NCBI GenBank assembly: GCA_016703265.1
Contig: JADJCK010000009.1
Span: 248,001 to 312,000, forward strand
Length of the DNA stretch: 64,000 nucleotides
Direction: 5' to 3'
Source: a bacterium
GTDB lineage: Bacteria; Krumholzibacteriota; Krumholzibacteriia; LZORAL124-64-63
Below the pieces are notes generated by a model. That model saw only the letters and a list, made by a program, of their open reading frames with translations. It searched no databases and was not told where the DNA came from. A program made the position numbers and the translations under genes. Each line of letters starts with the position of its first letter. Position 1 is the first letter of the stretch. This document shows positions 1 to 8,186 of this stretch, piece after piece.

Positions 1-1072
1 CGGGCTGTACTGAACTGTCGCGAAGATGCCGGCGTCATCGTTGCTGTCGATGATCCACTCCCGTATCTGAGATTCGTCTGTTGTGCCCCAATAGTTGTTG
101 GTTACATCGTAGGTGACTGGTCCCAGAGCGGCCGGCCGTTCGCAGCGGAATACTGGACCCGCACCTTTCACGAAGTCGCACCCGTGAATGGAAATGGCAT
201 CAGCTTCGCGCGCGCACACTACCGAATTACTCCCGCCGGTGAGGACGGAGTTCTCGACAGTCGCGGATGTGCGGTCATCGATCAATATGGCGGCATAGAC
301 TCCCGCGATTCGCGAACTGTGGATCTCGCATTGAGAAGGCGGCCAGCTCAAAACGGTGCTGACCCCCCAAGACACATTTGTGATGTCGCAATCCAATATC
401 TGACATCGTTCCCCATCGGCTACCCTGACAGCAAATGTACCACCATCGAATCGGCATCGGCGAAATGACACGTCCGAATTACACACTAAAGCATAGGCGC
501 CATTGAACTGACAATCCTCAACCTCCAGACCAGAATCAGAGGGCCAAGTGATAATCCCGCCTGTGTCCTGGCCCGAGAAGCGGCAGTCTCGAATCAGGTT
601 TGACGTACCTGTCAACGTGGCCCAGATGAGGGCTGTTACGCAATTCGCACCGCTGCACCGTGAATGAACCCTCGAAGTACAAACCCGAAAAGCACCTAAT
701 CGTCAAATCAGAAATGTACAGCTCATGGTCCATGCGCATCATCGACAAGCCGTGATGGCCAAGCGGGTCCGACGGTAGGCTGACCGGCCCAATGACCGTG
801 ACCCCCTCGCCTGCGCCGATAATCGTCAAACGCCGCACCAGCACGTCTCCGTGCGTCAGGACATCGGTTGGCCAACCAGGGATCTGCACCGACCTCGTCT
901 CCGTGAACTCCCCCGGGCCGATCAGGATCGTGTCGCCATCTGCGGCCGCATTGACTGCTGTGTGGAGCACCGAGTAGTCACCGGTCCCGTCTTTGCGGAC
1001 GATAATCGTCGCCCCGGCAGCAATCTCCGCCATGAACAAGGATGTCAGCAGCAGCAGGAATCGGGCTCTCAT
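1..1072 (-). pseudogene. Secreted right-handed beta-helix protein, frameshifted and cut by the left window edge
   Basis: The N-terminal part (1072 to 536) begins with a signal peptide (MRARFLLLLTSLFMAEIAA) after GAGGTG, then a pectin-lyase-like start (DGTGDYSVLHTAVNAAADGD, pattern of the pectinesterase/beta-helix superfamily). After CELRN the reading frame runs into unrelated residues and stops at 536. Shifting one base near 630-660 restores a long open frame to position 1, rich in beta-helix rungs (LIRDCRFSG, VEDCQF, ILDCDITN, VENSVLTG) and ending with the NNYWGTTDESQIREW type motif of secreted beta-helix proteins. I therefore read it as one gene with a +1 shift, either a real mutation or a sequence error. 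The 3' end lies outside the window. The substrate is unknown; location is cell surface or secreted. Confidence 0.75.
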
Positions 1073-1334
1073 GGGCCACACCTCAAGCGGATCGGAACGT
1101 CGGGAATCTCCGGTAATGATCGGATTAAATATAGCAAATCTGGATTCGTTCGGGGGCAAGCGTGGCAATGCCATGGACGTGTCCACCGCCACAGCGTTCA
1201 GCGTCGCCACAGCTGGCGCACGGGTGCGGACAAACGAGAACTCCGACCCGGGCCAGGATCGGAGTCAACTCGTGGGGGCGGAAGTCACGTTTCGAGCCCC
1301 GTTTGCAGTGGCTCCCCGGGCTGCCATTCGCCAC

Positions 1335-3887
1335 CTATCTCGCCAGCATGACCTTCACCGTCCGCACGCCTGCCACCGTCTCCAACCGAGCGAAATACAC
1401 GCCGGAAGGCACGGCCACGCCCTGATCATTCAGACCACCCCACTCCGCCGTCTGCTCGCCCGCGGGCATGTCGGCGTCGAAGATCGTCGCAATCTGCGCG
1501 CCGCGGACATCGTAGATGCCCAGCAGCACCCGGCCCGACTTCGGCACGCTGAAGCTGAACGTCGTCCGCGGGTTGAACGGGTTGGGTTGATTCTGCCCGA
1601 GGCGCAGTGCCGTCGGAATGGGAGCAGCTTCCAGGTAAGCTGGGCCGTACCAGTTCTCCCGGCCGTCGGCCGCGACCTCCTGCAGCCAGTAATCCGCGGC
1701 CGTGGCGGGCGGCGTCGGGTCCACGAAGTCGTATTCCTGGCGGCCGCCGAGCAGGGTCTGGCTTACGCGGATGCGCTCGGAACCCGGCGCCTCGCGCCAC
1801 ACACTGAAGCCGGAGTCGTCGCGCGGGTACGCGAGTTCCCAGTGCACAGAGGCACTCCCGCTTCGTCGCACGGCATGGAACCGCGAGAGATAAACGGCCA
1901 GGGGCGCTTCGCACTGGGCCGGCAGTATCTGGAGGCCGGAGAAGGAATCCGCGACATAGGCATAGCCACCCGAGACCTCCACGCCCACCGCTTCACCCGG
2001 CGTGTTGACGCTGCCGACGAACCGTGGACTCGCGGGATTCGTGATATCGAAGACCTGGATGCCGGTTCTCCCGACCGTGACATAGAGGTGGGAACCCGCA
2101 ACCGACACCCCCCGCACCTGACCATAGTACATGGAGATGCCGTCCACCTGCTGCGGCTGCGCGGGATTCGAGACGTCGATCACCCTGACACCTCGTTCCC
2201 AGGACGTGGAATAGGCCCAGGTTCCGGCGATCACGACATTACCGGCGCCGAAGGGTACAATCTCGCTGCCAACGATCCGCGGGTGCGCGGGATCCGTGAT
2301 GTCGACCACGTGAAAGCACCACCCGGCCCAGACGTAGGCATATGAACCGGAGACCGCCACTTCATAGACAGGGTCAGACATTCCGACGACGACGACGCTC
2401 TGCGGATGCGCAGGATTCGTGATGTCGATCACCCTCAGTCCCCCCTTATGGTCGGCCACATACGCATGATGCCCCGAGACAGCCACGGCGCCAGCATCGC
2501 CCGGCGTGTCCACGCTGCCGACCACCTGCGGGCTCGATGGATTCGTGACGTCGATCACCAGCAGGCCGGCGGCACCGCACGCGACATAGGCGTGGGCGCC
2601 CGAGATCGCCACCTCTCTGACCCAGTCCGGCGTGACCACGCTGCCGACGACCTGCGGGTGCAGGGGATTCGCGATGTCCACCACCTGGAGGCCGGCTGCA
2701 CCGTCCACGACATAGGCGTGGGCGCCCGAGATCGCCACCCCAAGGGCCCATTCCGGCGTGGCGACACTGCCGATGATCGGCGGACTCGCGGGGTTCGTGA
2801 TGTCGACCACCTGCAGGTCGATTGATGGGCCCGTGACGCAGGCATAGTCCCCGGAGACCGCCACGTCCGCAACCGAACCCGGCATGCCGATGCTGCCGAC
2901 GATCCGCGGACTCTCGGGATTCGCGACGTCGATCATCAGGAGGCCGCTGTCGATGTCTACGACGTACGCATGGTCTCCCGAGACCACCACGCTGCGCACA
3001 TAACCCGGCGTTTCCACACTGCCGACGACGTGCGGACTCGCGGGATTCGAGATGTCAATCACGTCCAGGCAGGGCATGGCGCCGAACGAGCCGCCGCACC
3101 CGACGTACGCATAGGTCCCCGAGACCGCCACGTCAACGGCCAGGCCCGACGTTGCGACGCTGCCGATGACTTGTGGGCTCGCGGGGTTCGCGATGTCGAC
3201 CACCTGCAGGCCGGTGTCGGGGTCCGCGACGTACGCATAGCCGTTGGCGACCGCCACGGCAAAGGCAAGGCCAGGCGTGTCCACACTGCCGACGACCTGC
3301 GGGTTCGCGGGATTCGAGATGTCGACGATCGTGACTCCGTTTGAATCGGCTGCGATGCAGGCATAGGATCCGGAGATCGCCACGTCGCGGCCGAGGCCGG
3401 GCATGTCCACGCGCCCGGCGACCCGCGGACTGGCGGGATTCGAGATGTCGATCACGTCCAGGCGAATGGTACCGTTCCCGCCGACGCACGGGACGCAGGC
3501 ATAGGACCCCGAGACCCCCACGCACAACGAATAACCCGACGTGCCGGCGCTGCCGACGACCTGCGGGCTCGCGGGATTCGAGATGTCAATGACTTGCAGC
3601 GCATAATCATATTCGCACTGGAATTCGGCCGGCACGAAGGCGTAGGAACCCGAGACCGCCACATGCTCGGCTGCGCACCCCGCTGACACGCTGCCCACCC
3701 AGTGCGCGTAACCCGCATAGTCTATGCACTGCGCCCGCGACACCCCAGGCAGCCAAAGAAACGCCGCCATCATCACCAACGCGGCCACTGCCGGCAGCGG
3801 GAGACCGCAGGGCGACGCCAGAGGAGCGCTGCCGAGAGGCCCTGCATGACGTACCGTGGACGCGCACATGGACCGATGCCTTGCCAT
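1335..3887 (-). CDS. Secreted LVIVD-repeat beta-propeller protein with C-terminal FlgD-like/T9SS-type sorting domain
   Basis: An 850-residue protein with an N-terminal signal segment (hydrophobic stretch around residues 30-52, ending SRAQC). It is followed by about 14 tandem units of roughly 42 residues with the pattern VVGSVxTPGxxxxVAVSGxYAYVADxxxGLxVVDIxNPASP, the LVIVD repeat family that forms beta-propellers. Residues about 660-760 look like a fibronectin-like linker. The last 80 residues (GQNQPNPFNPRTTFSFSVP through PSGVYFARLE) match the FlgD-Ig/secretion-sorting C-terminal domain of FCB-group surface proteins. Known family role: surface display; the ligand is unknown. A GGGAG stretch precedes the ATG at 3887; a second in-frame ATG at 3869 is an alternative start. 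The repeats are highly similar at DNA level, so recombination or assembly collapse is possible. Confidence 0.9.
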   Translation of the reverse strand: MARHRSMCASTVRHAGPLGSAPLASPCGLPLPAVAALVMMAAFLWLPGVSRAQCIDYAGYAHWVGSVSAGCAAEHVAVSGSYAFVPAEFQCEYDYALQVIDISNPASPQVVGSAGTSGYSLCVGVSGSYACVPCVGGNGTIRLDVIDISNPASPRVAGRVDMPGLGRDVAISGSYACIAADSNGVTIVDISNPANPQVVGSVDTPGLAFAVAVANGYAYVADPDTGLQVVDIANPASPQVIGSVATSGLAVDVAVSGTYAYVGCGGSFGAMPCLDVIDISNPASPHVVGSVETPGYVRSVVVSGDHAYVVDIDSGLLMIDVANPESPRIVGSIGMPGSVADVAVSGDYACVTGPSIDLQVVDITNPASPPIIGSVATPEWALGVAISGAHAYVVDGAAGLQVVDIANPLHPQVVGSVVTPDWVREVAISGAHAYVACGAAGLLVIDVTNPSSPQVVGSVDTPGDAGAVAVSGHHAYVADHKGGLRVIDITNPAHPQSVVVVGMSDPVYEVAVSGSYAYVWAGWCFHVVDITDPAHPRIVGSEIVPFGAGNVVIAGTWAYSTSWERGVRVIDVSNPAQPQQVDGISMYYGQVRGVSVAGSHLYVTVGRTGIQVFDITNPASPRFVGSVNTPGEAVGVEVSGGYAYVADSFSGLQILPAQCEAPLAVYLSRFHAVRRSGSASVHWELAYPRDDSGFSVWREAPGSERIRVSQTLLGGRQEYDFVDPTPPATAADYWLQEVAADGRENWYGPAYLEAAPIPTALRLGQNQPNPFNPRTTFSFSVPKSGRVLLGIYDVRGAQIATIFDADMPAGEQTAEWGGLNDQGVAVPSGVYFARLETVAGVRTVKVMLAR

Positions 3888-4225
3888 TGCTCCCGCCCCC
3901 CCTTGGCCGTGGCCCGCAATGAATCACCTGCTCACTGAGGTCGCACATGGCTATCGGTGATTCCCCAAACGGACCTCTTCGCGAACCAACAGAGACTGCA
4001 CCAGCCATCCTCGCGCTGTACCACCCAGCGTACCATCTACGGTGCTGAAGTGGCTTGCCGTTTCGGAGTCTTTGCAACTGTGCGCATTGCATAAGAAGAT
4101 CATAGCTGTCGGCAATCAGTAGTCTGGACATGCAGAAGCGGCCCGTCTCGCGGTCGTTGAACAGGGCCACCGAGTGCACGGTGCCGTGCTGCTAGCCAAA
4201 ATGAGCCGATGGGGCGATTCTGAGA
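3888..4225. other. Intergenic, no convincing gene
   Basis: This stretch separates the LVIVD gene from the accessory block. The open frames here have no start signal, no recognisable domain and atypical composition. It is of moderate GC. I see nothing functional beyond the likely promoter of the LVIVD gene next to 3888. Confidence 0.5.
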
Positions 4226-4312
4226 CTCAGCCTCCGTCAACTTCTCTGAGCGCGATTTCTGGGCGGATAAGGATTGGCTCCCCGAGTGGGCCGCGCTGCG
4301 AACCCGTTCCGA
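4226..4312 (-). repeat. Diverged copy A of the tRNA-Asn-linked repeat
   Basis: Bases around 4235-4290 (CAACTTCTCTGAGCGCGATT, then GGATTGGCTCCCCGAG) align with copies at 5571 and 10311 in the same order and orientation. The last part resembles the 3' acceptor/T-arm of the intact tRNA-Asn in copy C. It lies just past the stop codon of the Fic gene. Similarity is visibly lower than between copies B and C, so this is an old copy or a chance partial match. Confidence 0.5.
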
Positions 4313-4355
4313 AGCTACATCCCACGCGGCGCGCAGGAGGGCTTCGCCTCGGCCA

Positions 4356-5456
4356 TCACGACACGCGACGCCACCGGGCCCCTCGTCCCCGGCCGTCCAG
4401 CAGCACCAGACCTTCGTCCCGCATGGCACCCAGTTCCCGCTTGATCGTCGGCAGACTGACGCCCGGGCATTCTGTCTTGAGGTCCGCCAATGTGAATGGA
4501 CCGACCATGCGCGCGACCGCATCGCGAACGAAGGCGGCCTTGCCGCCGGCTCCGCGGTTCAGTTCGCCGACGCGCTCGGTGAACTCGCCGTAGGCCCTCA
4601 GCATGACGCCCCAGAAGTAGTCCAGCCAGGGATGCGGATCGTGGCGGCCCTCATGCCATCCCCGCGAACTTCGGTCGAGCGCCTCGGGGTACGTCTCTTT
4701 CGATTCCTCAGTGACACGCTCAAGACTGATATATCTGCCCACCTGGTGACCTGCCCTGTAGAGCAGAAGCAGGGTCAGCAGCCGCGACAGCCGGCCGTTG
4801 CCATCGGCGAAGGGATGGATGCACAGGAAGTCCAGAACGACCAGAGGTGCCACGACCAGACTGGGGCGCTCTTCCGCGTACAACGCGCGGCGCAAACCAG
4901 AGGCCAGATCGTCCATGGCCTGGGGCGTGGCCACGGCCGGCACAGGCTTGAATCTCACGCGCAGCGCACCGGTGGAATCGCGTTCGACGATCTCGTTGTC
5001 CGCCATCTTCCAAGTGCCCCCCGGCTGCGGCAGGTATCGATACATGACCGCATGAAGTTGGCGGATGACGTTTGCGGTCACTTCCATGTCGGTGGCCGAC
5101 TCGTGGATCAGAGCCAGAACGTCGCGGTAGCCGGCGATCTCCTGTTCCGACCGATTGTCCGGCGTGGTGTGTTCGATCACGATGCCCTGGATGCGTTTGC
5201 GCGGCGCCCGGATTCCCTCGATCCGGTTGGACGACTCGGCCGACTCGATCTGGGCGATCCTGCGCATCGTTCTGAGCACCTCGGGCATGCGGTCTGCATA
5301 GAGAACCTGCTTGCCCTGGTACTCGCCGATGCGGTTCAGGGTCTCAAGCTGCAAAGCAGAAAACCGCAGTCCCTCCAGGTAGGCAGGCGTCAGGGAGTGC
5401 ACTGGGGCTCCTTCGTGGGGGTCTGGAATGGGATCACATCGCCGTTTTGGGATCAT
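4356..5456 (-). CDS. Fic family protein with C-terminal winged-helix domain
   Basis: A 366-residue protein. Residues 1-100 carry a Fic N-terminal domain with the class II inhibitory helix pattern (S/T)xxxE(G/N), seen as SNRIEG at 76-81. The Fic motif HPFADGNGRLSR starts at His214 and has every catalytic and nucleotide-binding residue. The last ~60 residues (FTLADLKTECPGVSLPTIKR) are a winged helix. Known chemistry: transfer of AMP (or another nucleotide monophosphate) to protein hydroxyls, or its removal; the target is unknown. I chose the ATG at 5456 because it begins the family-like N-terminus; the longer open frame upstream covers AT-rich promoter sequence. Three phased repeats overlap this start, suggesting autoregulation. 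It sits between repeat copies A and B. An intact gene with accessory character. Confidence 0.88.
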   Translation of the reverse strand: MIPKRRCDPIPDPHEGAPVHSLTPAYLEGLRFSALQLETLNRIGEYQGKQVLYADRMPEVLRTMRRIAQIESAESSNRIEGIRAPRKRIQGIVIEHTTPDNRSEQEIAGYRDVLALIHESATDMEVTANVIRQLHAVMYRYLPQPGGTWKMADNEIVERDSTGALRVRFKPVPAVATPQAMDDLASGLRRALYAEERPSLVVAPLVVLDFLCIHPFADGNGRLSRLLTLLLLYRAGHQVGRYISLERVTEESKETYPEALDRSSRGWHEGRHDPHPWLDYFWGVMLRAYGEFTERVGELNRGAGGKAAFVRDAVARMVGPFTLADLKTECPGVSLPTIKRELGAMRDEGLVLLDGRGRGARWRRVS

Positions 5457-5498
5457 TCTATTGAATTTTGGTCCATTTGTCGATTTATTTGGATCATT
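5445..5498 (-). promoter_or_regulatory. Three 21-bp-phased boxes over the Fic start codon
   Basis: TTTTGGGATCATT (5445), TTTTGGTCCATT (5466) and ATTTGGATCATT (5487) recur with start-to-start spacing of exactly 21 bp, two helical turns, in a local AT-rich island. The first box contains the Fic start codon. The arrangement is what a dimeric or multimeric repressor would occupy; the winged helix of the Fic protein is the obvious candidate ligand. This role is inferred. Confidence 0.55.
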
Positions 5499-5570
5499 AT
5501 TGGCCAAAATATCCAATAAACAAGAACGTGATCCTATCTTTTTGGCGTTAACTGATTGCTCCACAACAAG

Positions 5571-5657
5571 GATCGAGGCCGCTGTAAACTTCTCGCGCTC
5601 CGATTTCCAGGCCGGAGATGATTGACTCCCCGAACGCCCCCATCCTCGAACCCCGCG
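5571..5657 (-). repeat. Copy B of the tRNA-Asn-linked repeat
   Basis: Positions 5571-5632 match 10311-10372 at 58 of 62 bases by my alignment (GATCGAGGCCGCTGTAAACT...). In copy C this sequence runs into the 3' end of a complete tRNA-Asn. Here it continues into a decayed T-arm-like piece (TCGAACCCCGCGG) and reaches the stop codon of the DUF4143 gene. No complete tRNA remains. Confidence 0.8.
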
Positions 5658-5658
5658 G

Positions 5659-6909
5659 TCACGTCTTCTCGCTCCAGAGCTGACTGAGCGGCACGGCGAA
5701 AAGCCCCTCCCCAAACGGAATGGAGACCTCTCCATCGTACAGCACGACACCGGCCGTGAAGCGGCTGCCGACGGCTTCCCGCAACATCTTCAAGCCCCGG
5801 AAATCCTTCGCCACGACGGTTCCAGATAGCTTGACTTCGACTCCCGCGATCTGTCGTCCAGCGCGTTCGAGGACAGCATCGACTTCGGCGCCCTCCTTGG
5901 TCCGGAAATGATGCAACTGGATCCGCTCCGCGCTCCAGCTTGCCTGCCGCCGGAGTTCCTGGACCACCCAGGTCTCGAGCAGGTGACCGAGCAAGGGCCG
6001 GTCTTCGCAAAGCGCCGCGGCTGAATGGTTCAAGACAGCGCAGGCGACACCCGTGTCCCCCACGTGGAGCTTCGGCGCCTTGATCAGTCGGCTGAGCCGG
6101 TTGCTGTGCCACGAGGGCAACCGCTGGATCAGGAAGACCTGCTCAAGCAGCGTCACGTAGTCGCCTATCGTCGGCCTGCTCAGACGGAATGGGCTGGCGA
6201 GCTCGGCCAGATTGAACAGTTGAGCGGCCTGGGCCGCGGCCAGCGCCATGATCTGGGGCAGGACCTCGATCTCCCGGATGCGCGCGAGGTCCTTGATGTC
6301 CCTCTTGGCGATGGTCTCGACATATTCGCTGTACCAATCGGTCCGCCTGCGCTCGTTCGTGCGGGACAGCGCGGCCGGGTAGCCTCCGGCAGCGACGATC
6401 TCCGCAATCCCATTACCGAGGCGATTGGCCTGGTGCATCAAGCCCACGCCGGCGAAGAGATCGTCGATGAACCCTGACTTCCGACCCAGAATCTCGCAGC
6501 GGGACAACGGATGCAGACTGATGATCTCCATCCGTCCGGCAAGGGAGTCGGACACCCTGGGGATCATCAGGATGTTTGCCGAGCCGGTCAGGATGAAGCG
6601 CCCGGGCCTGCGGTCGCGATCGACGGCGAGCTTGATCGTCGAGAAGAGCTCCGGAACCCTCTGGACTTCGTCCAGGATGACCCGCTCGGGAAGCCCGGCG
6701 ACGAATCCGGCCGGGTCATCCTGCGCGGCCGAACGGACGCCGACGTCGTCGAAACTGTAGTAGGCGAATCCCTTCTCCTGTCCCACGTGGCGGGCCAGCG
6801 TCGTCTTGCCGCTCTGGCGCGGGCCGTGGATGAGAACGACCGGAGTATCGGTCAGGGCTTCCTCGACCCGCTCCTGGATGAATCTCGGAATGTAGGTCGA
6901 TGGGGTCAT
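5659..6909 (-). CDS. AAA+ ATPase with DUF4143 C-terminal domain
   Basis: A 416-residue protein. The Walker A motif is GPRQSGKTT near residue 30 and Walker B is RVILDEVQRVPE near residue 84. A sensor-like TGSAN follows (ILTGSANILM). The C-terminal half carries the DUF4143 signature (GAEVDAVLER, GVEVKLSG) that resembles a degenerate PD-(D/E)xK nuclease core. Such proteins are widespread accessory ATPases of unknown exact role, often proposed as defence or mobile-element factors. The ATG at 6909 was chosen for the family N-terminus (YIPRFIQERV) and an upstream GGAG; the longer open frame has no such support. It sits between repeat copies B and C, beside a transposase. Confidence 0.88.
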   Translation of the reverse strand: MTPSTYIPRFIQERVEEALTDTPVVLIHGPRQSGKTTLARHVGQEKGFAYYSFDDVGVRSAAQDDPAGFVAGLPERVILDEVQRVPELFSTIKLAVDRDRRPGRFILTGSANILMIPRVSDSLAGRMEIISLHPLSRCEILGRKSGFIDDLFAGVGLMHQANRLGNGIAEIVAAGGYPAALSRTNERRRTDWYSEYVETIAKRDIKDLARIREIEVLPQIMALAAAQAAQLFNLAELASPFRLSRPTIGDYVTLLEQVFLIQRLPSWHSNRLSRLIKAPKLHVGDTGVACAVLNHSAAALCEDRPLLGHLLETWVVQELRRQASWSAERIQLHHFRTKEGAEVDAVLERAGRQIAGVEVKLSGTVVAKDFRGLKMLREAVGSRFTAGVVLYDGEVSIPFGEGLFAVPLSQLWSEKT

Positions 6910-7202
6910 GGTCCCGGCTCCGGATTGGAATGCGTCCAAATGAAGGGTTGCCGTCTGGCCGATTGTAGGTTTATGTGGCGCCAATTGCAACCTTATGTAT
7001 TGGCTGATCGCAATTTGCTCTGCCGGTCGCCCTGCCGGTCGGGAATCGTCCGATTGCCAGCATTGGTTCGTCCAATTGGCGACTCCCAGAGTCCTTCGGC
7101 CAATCTGCAGCACCACGGCAAATCAGCCGCGTCGAGTGTCAACTAAATACTAAACAACCAGTTAGATCTCAACCGCATTCCCGGGCGACCGATACACCTC
7201 CC

Positions 7203-8186
7203 ATGCTGACCCTCCTGTTCCACACCCTGCGCGACCTCCTGCGCCCCCGCCAAGACCTGATCCTCGAGAACCTGGTCCTGCAACGCACCAACCCGAAGCC
7301 GCCGTTCCGGAATCGCGACCGCGCGTTCTGGGTCGCGCTCCGCCACCTGTGGGATGGATGGCGCCGACCGCTGCGCCTGGTCCAACCCGAGACGGTGATC
7401 AAGTGGCATCGCAAGTCGTGGCGGATGTGGTGGCGATGGAAGAGCAAGCCGCCGCAGCAGCCGGGGCGGCCGCGCATTCCGTGGGAGGCCATCCTGCTGA
7501 TCCGCCGGCTCTCGCGCGAGAATCCGCTGTGGGGCGCGCCGCGCATCCACGGCGAGTTGATGAAGCTCGGGTACTTCCTGCACGAGTCCACCGTCGCCCG
7601 CTACATGCTCAAGCGGCGCGGGCGGCCGACGCAGAACTGGAAGACGTTCCTGCGGAACCACCTGCACGAGACGGCGGCCATCGACTTCCTGACCGTGCCG
7701 ACGGTGACGTTCCGCACGCTCTACGTCTTCGTGGTGCTGTCGCTGGATCGGCGGCGCATCGTGCACATCAACGTCACGACGCATCCGACGGCGGAGTGGA
7801 CGGCGCTGCAGCTCAGGCAGGCGTTCATGTTCGATGCAGCGCCGCGGTTCCTGCTGCGCGATCACGACAAGATCTATGGCGCGGCCGTCACGCAGGCGTT
7901 GGACGAGTTGGGGATCGAGCAAGTCGTCACCGCCGTGCGCTGCCCGTGGCAGAACGGGTATTGCGAGCGCGTCGTCGGCACGCTCAAGCGCGAGTGCCTG
8001 AACCACGTGATCGTGTTCAACGAGGCGCACGCGCGCCGCATCCTTCGCGGCTACCTCGAGTACTACCATGGATCGCGCACGCACCTGGGTGTGTATAGGC
8101 TCAACGGGTCAACCCCGTTCATCCAAGCCCTAGTTGGCGATGCCAATCAGGCCGGGGTTGCCGTTCGGGCCGCTTCCTCCGGATGA
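7203..8186 (+). CDS. Integrase-core (rve) transposase, 3' truncated
   Basis: The ORF encodes an N-terminal helix-turn-helix region and an integrase catalytic core with the DDE residues in AAIDFLTVPT, LLRDHDKIYG and NGYCERVVGTLKREC. It keeps the sequence up to EYYHGSRTHLGV, where homologues continue for roughly 40 more residues. After about 8092 the frame reads unrelated residues that are antisense to the 3' end of the Gly-rich gene. The element is therefore cut at its right end. The start is the ATG at 7203, with no clear Shine-Dalgarno sequence. Family is IS481-like/group II integrase-core; exact IS assignment cannot be made here. No terminal inverted repeats were found. Confidence 0.8.
   Translation: MLTLLFHTLRDLLRPRQDLILENLVLQRTNPKPPFRNRDRAFWVALRHLWDGWRRPLRLVQPETVIKWHRKSWRMWWRWKSKPPQQPGRPRIPWEAILLIRRLSRENPLWGAPRIHGELMKLGYFLHESTVARYMLKRRGRPTQNWKTFLRNHLHETAAIDFLTVPTVTFRTLYVFVVLSLDRRRIVHINVTTHPTAEWTALQLRQAFMFDAAPRFLLRDHDKIYGAAVTQALDELGIEQVVTAVRCPWQNGYCERVVGTLKRECLNHVIVFNEAHARRILRGYLEYYHGSRTHLGVYRLNGSTPFIQALVGDANQAGVAVRAASSG

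Noticed and set aside
1..1072. Programmed ribosomal frameshifting in the beta-helix gene
   Set aside because: No slippery heptamer or stimulatory structure is evident near 630-660; mutation or sequence error is simpler.
993..2345. 450-codon plus-strand frame opposite the LVIVD gene
   Set aside because: Its repeats mirror the LVIVD repeats on the other strand; no start signal or family.
7117..7202. Left terminal inverted repeat of the truncated transposase element
   Set aside because: I found no matching inverted sequence near 8090, as expected if the right end is lost; boundaries cannot be set.
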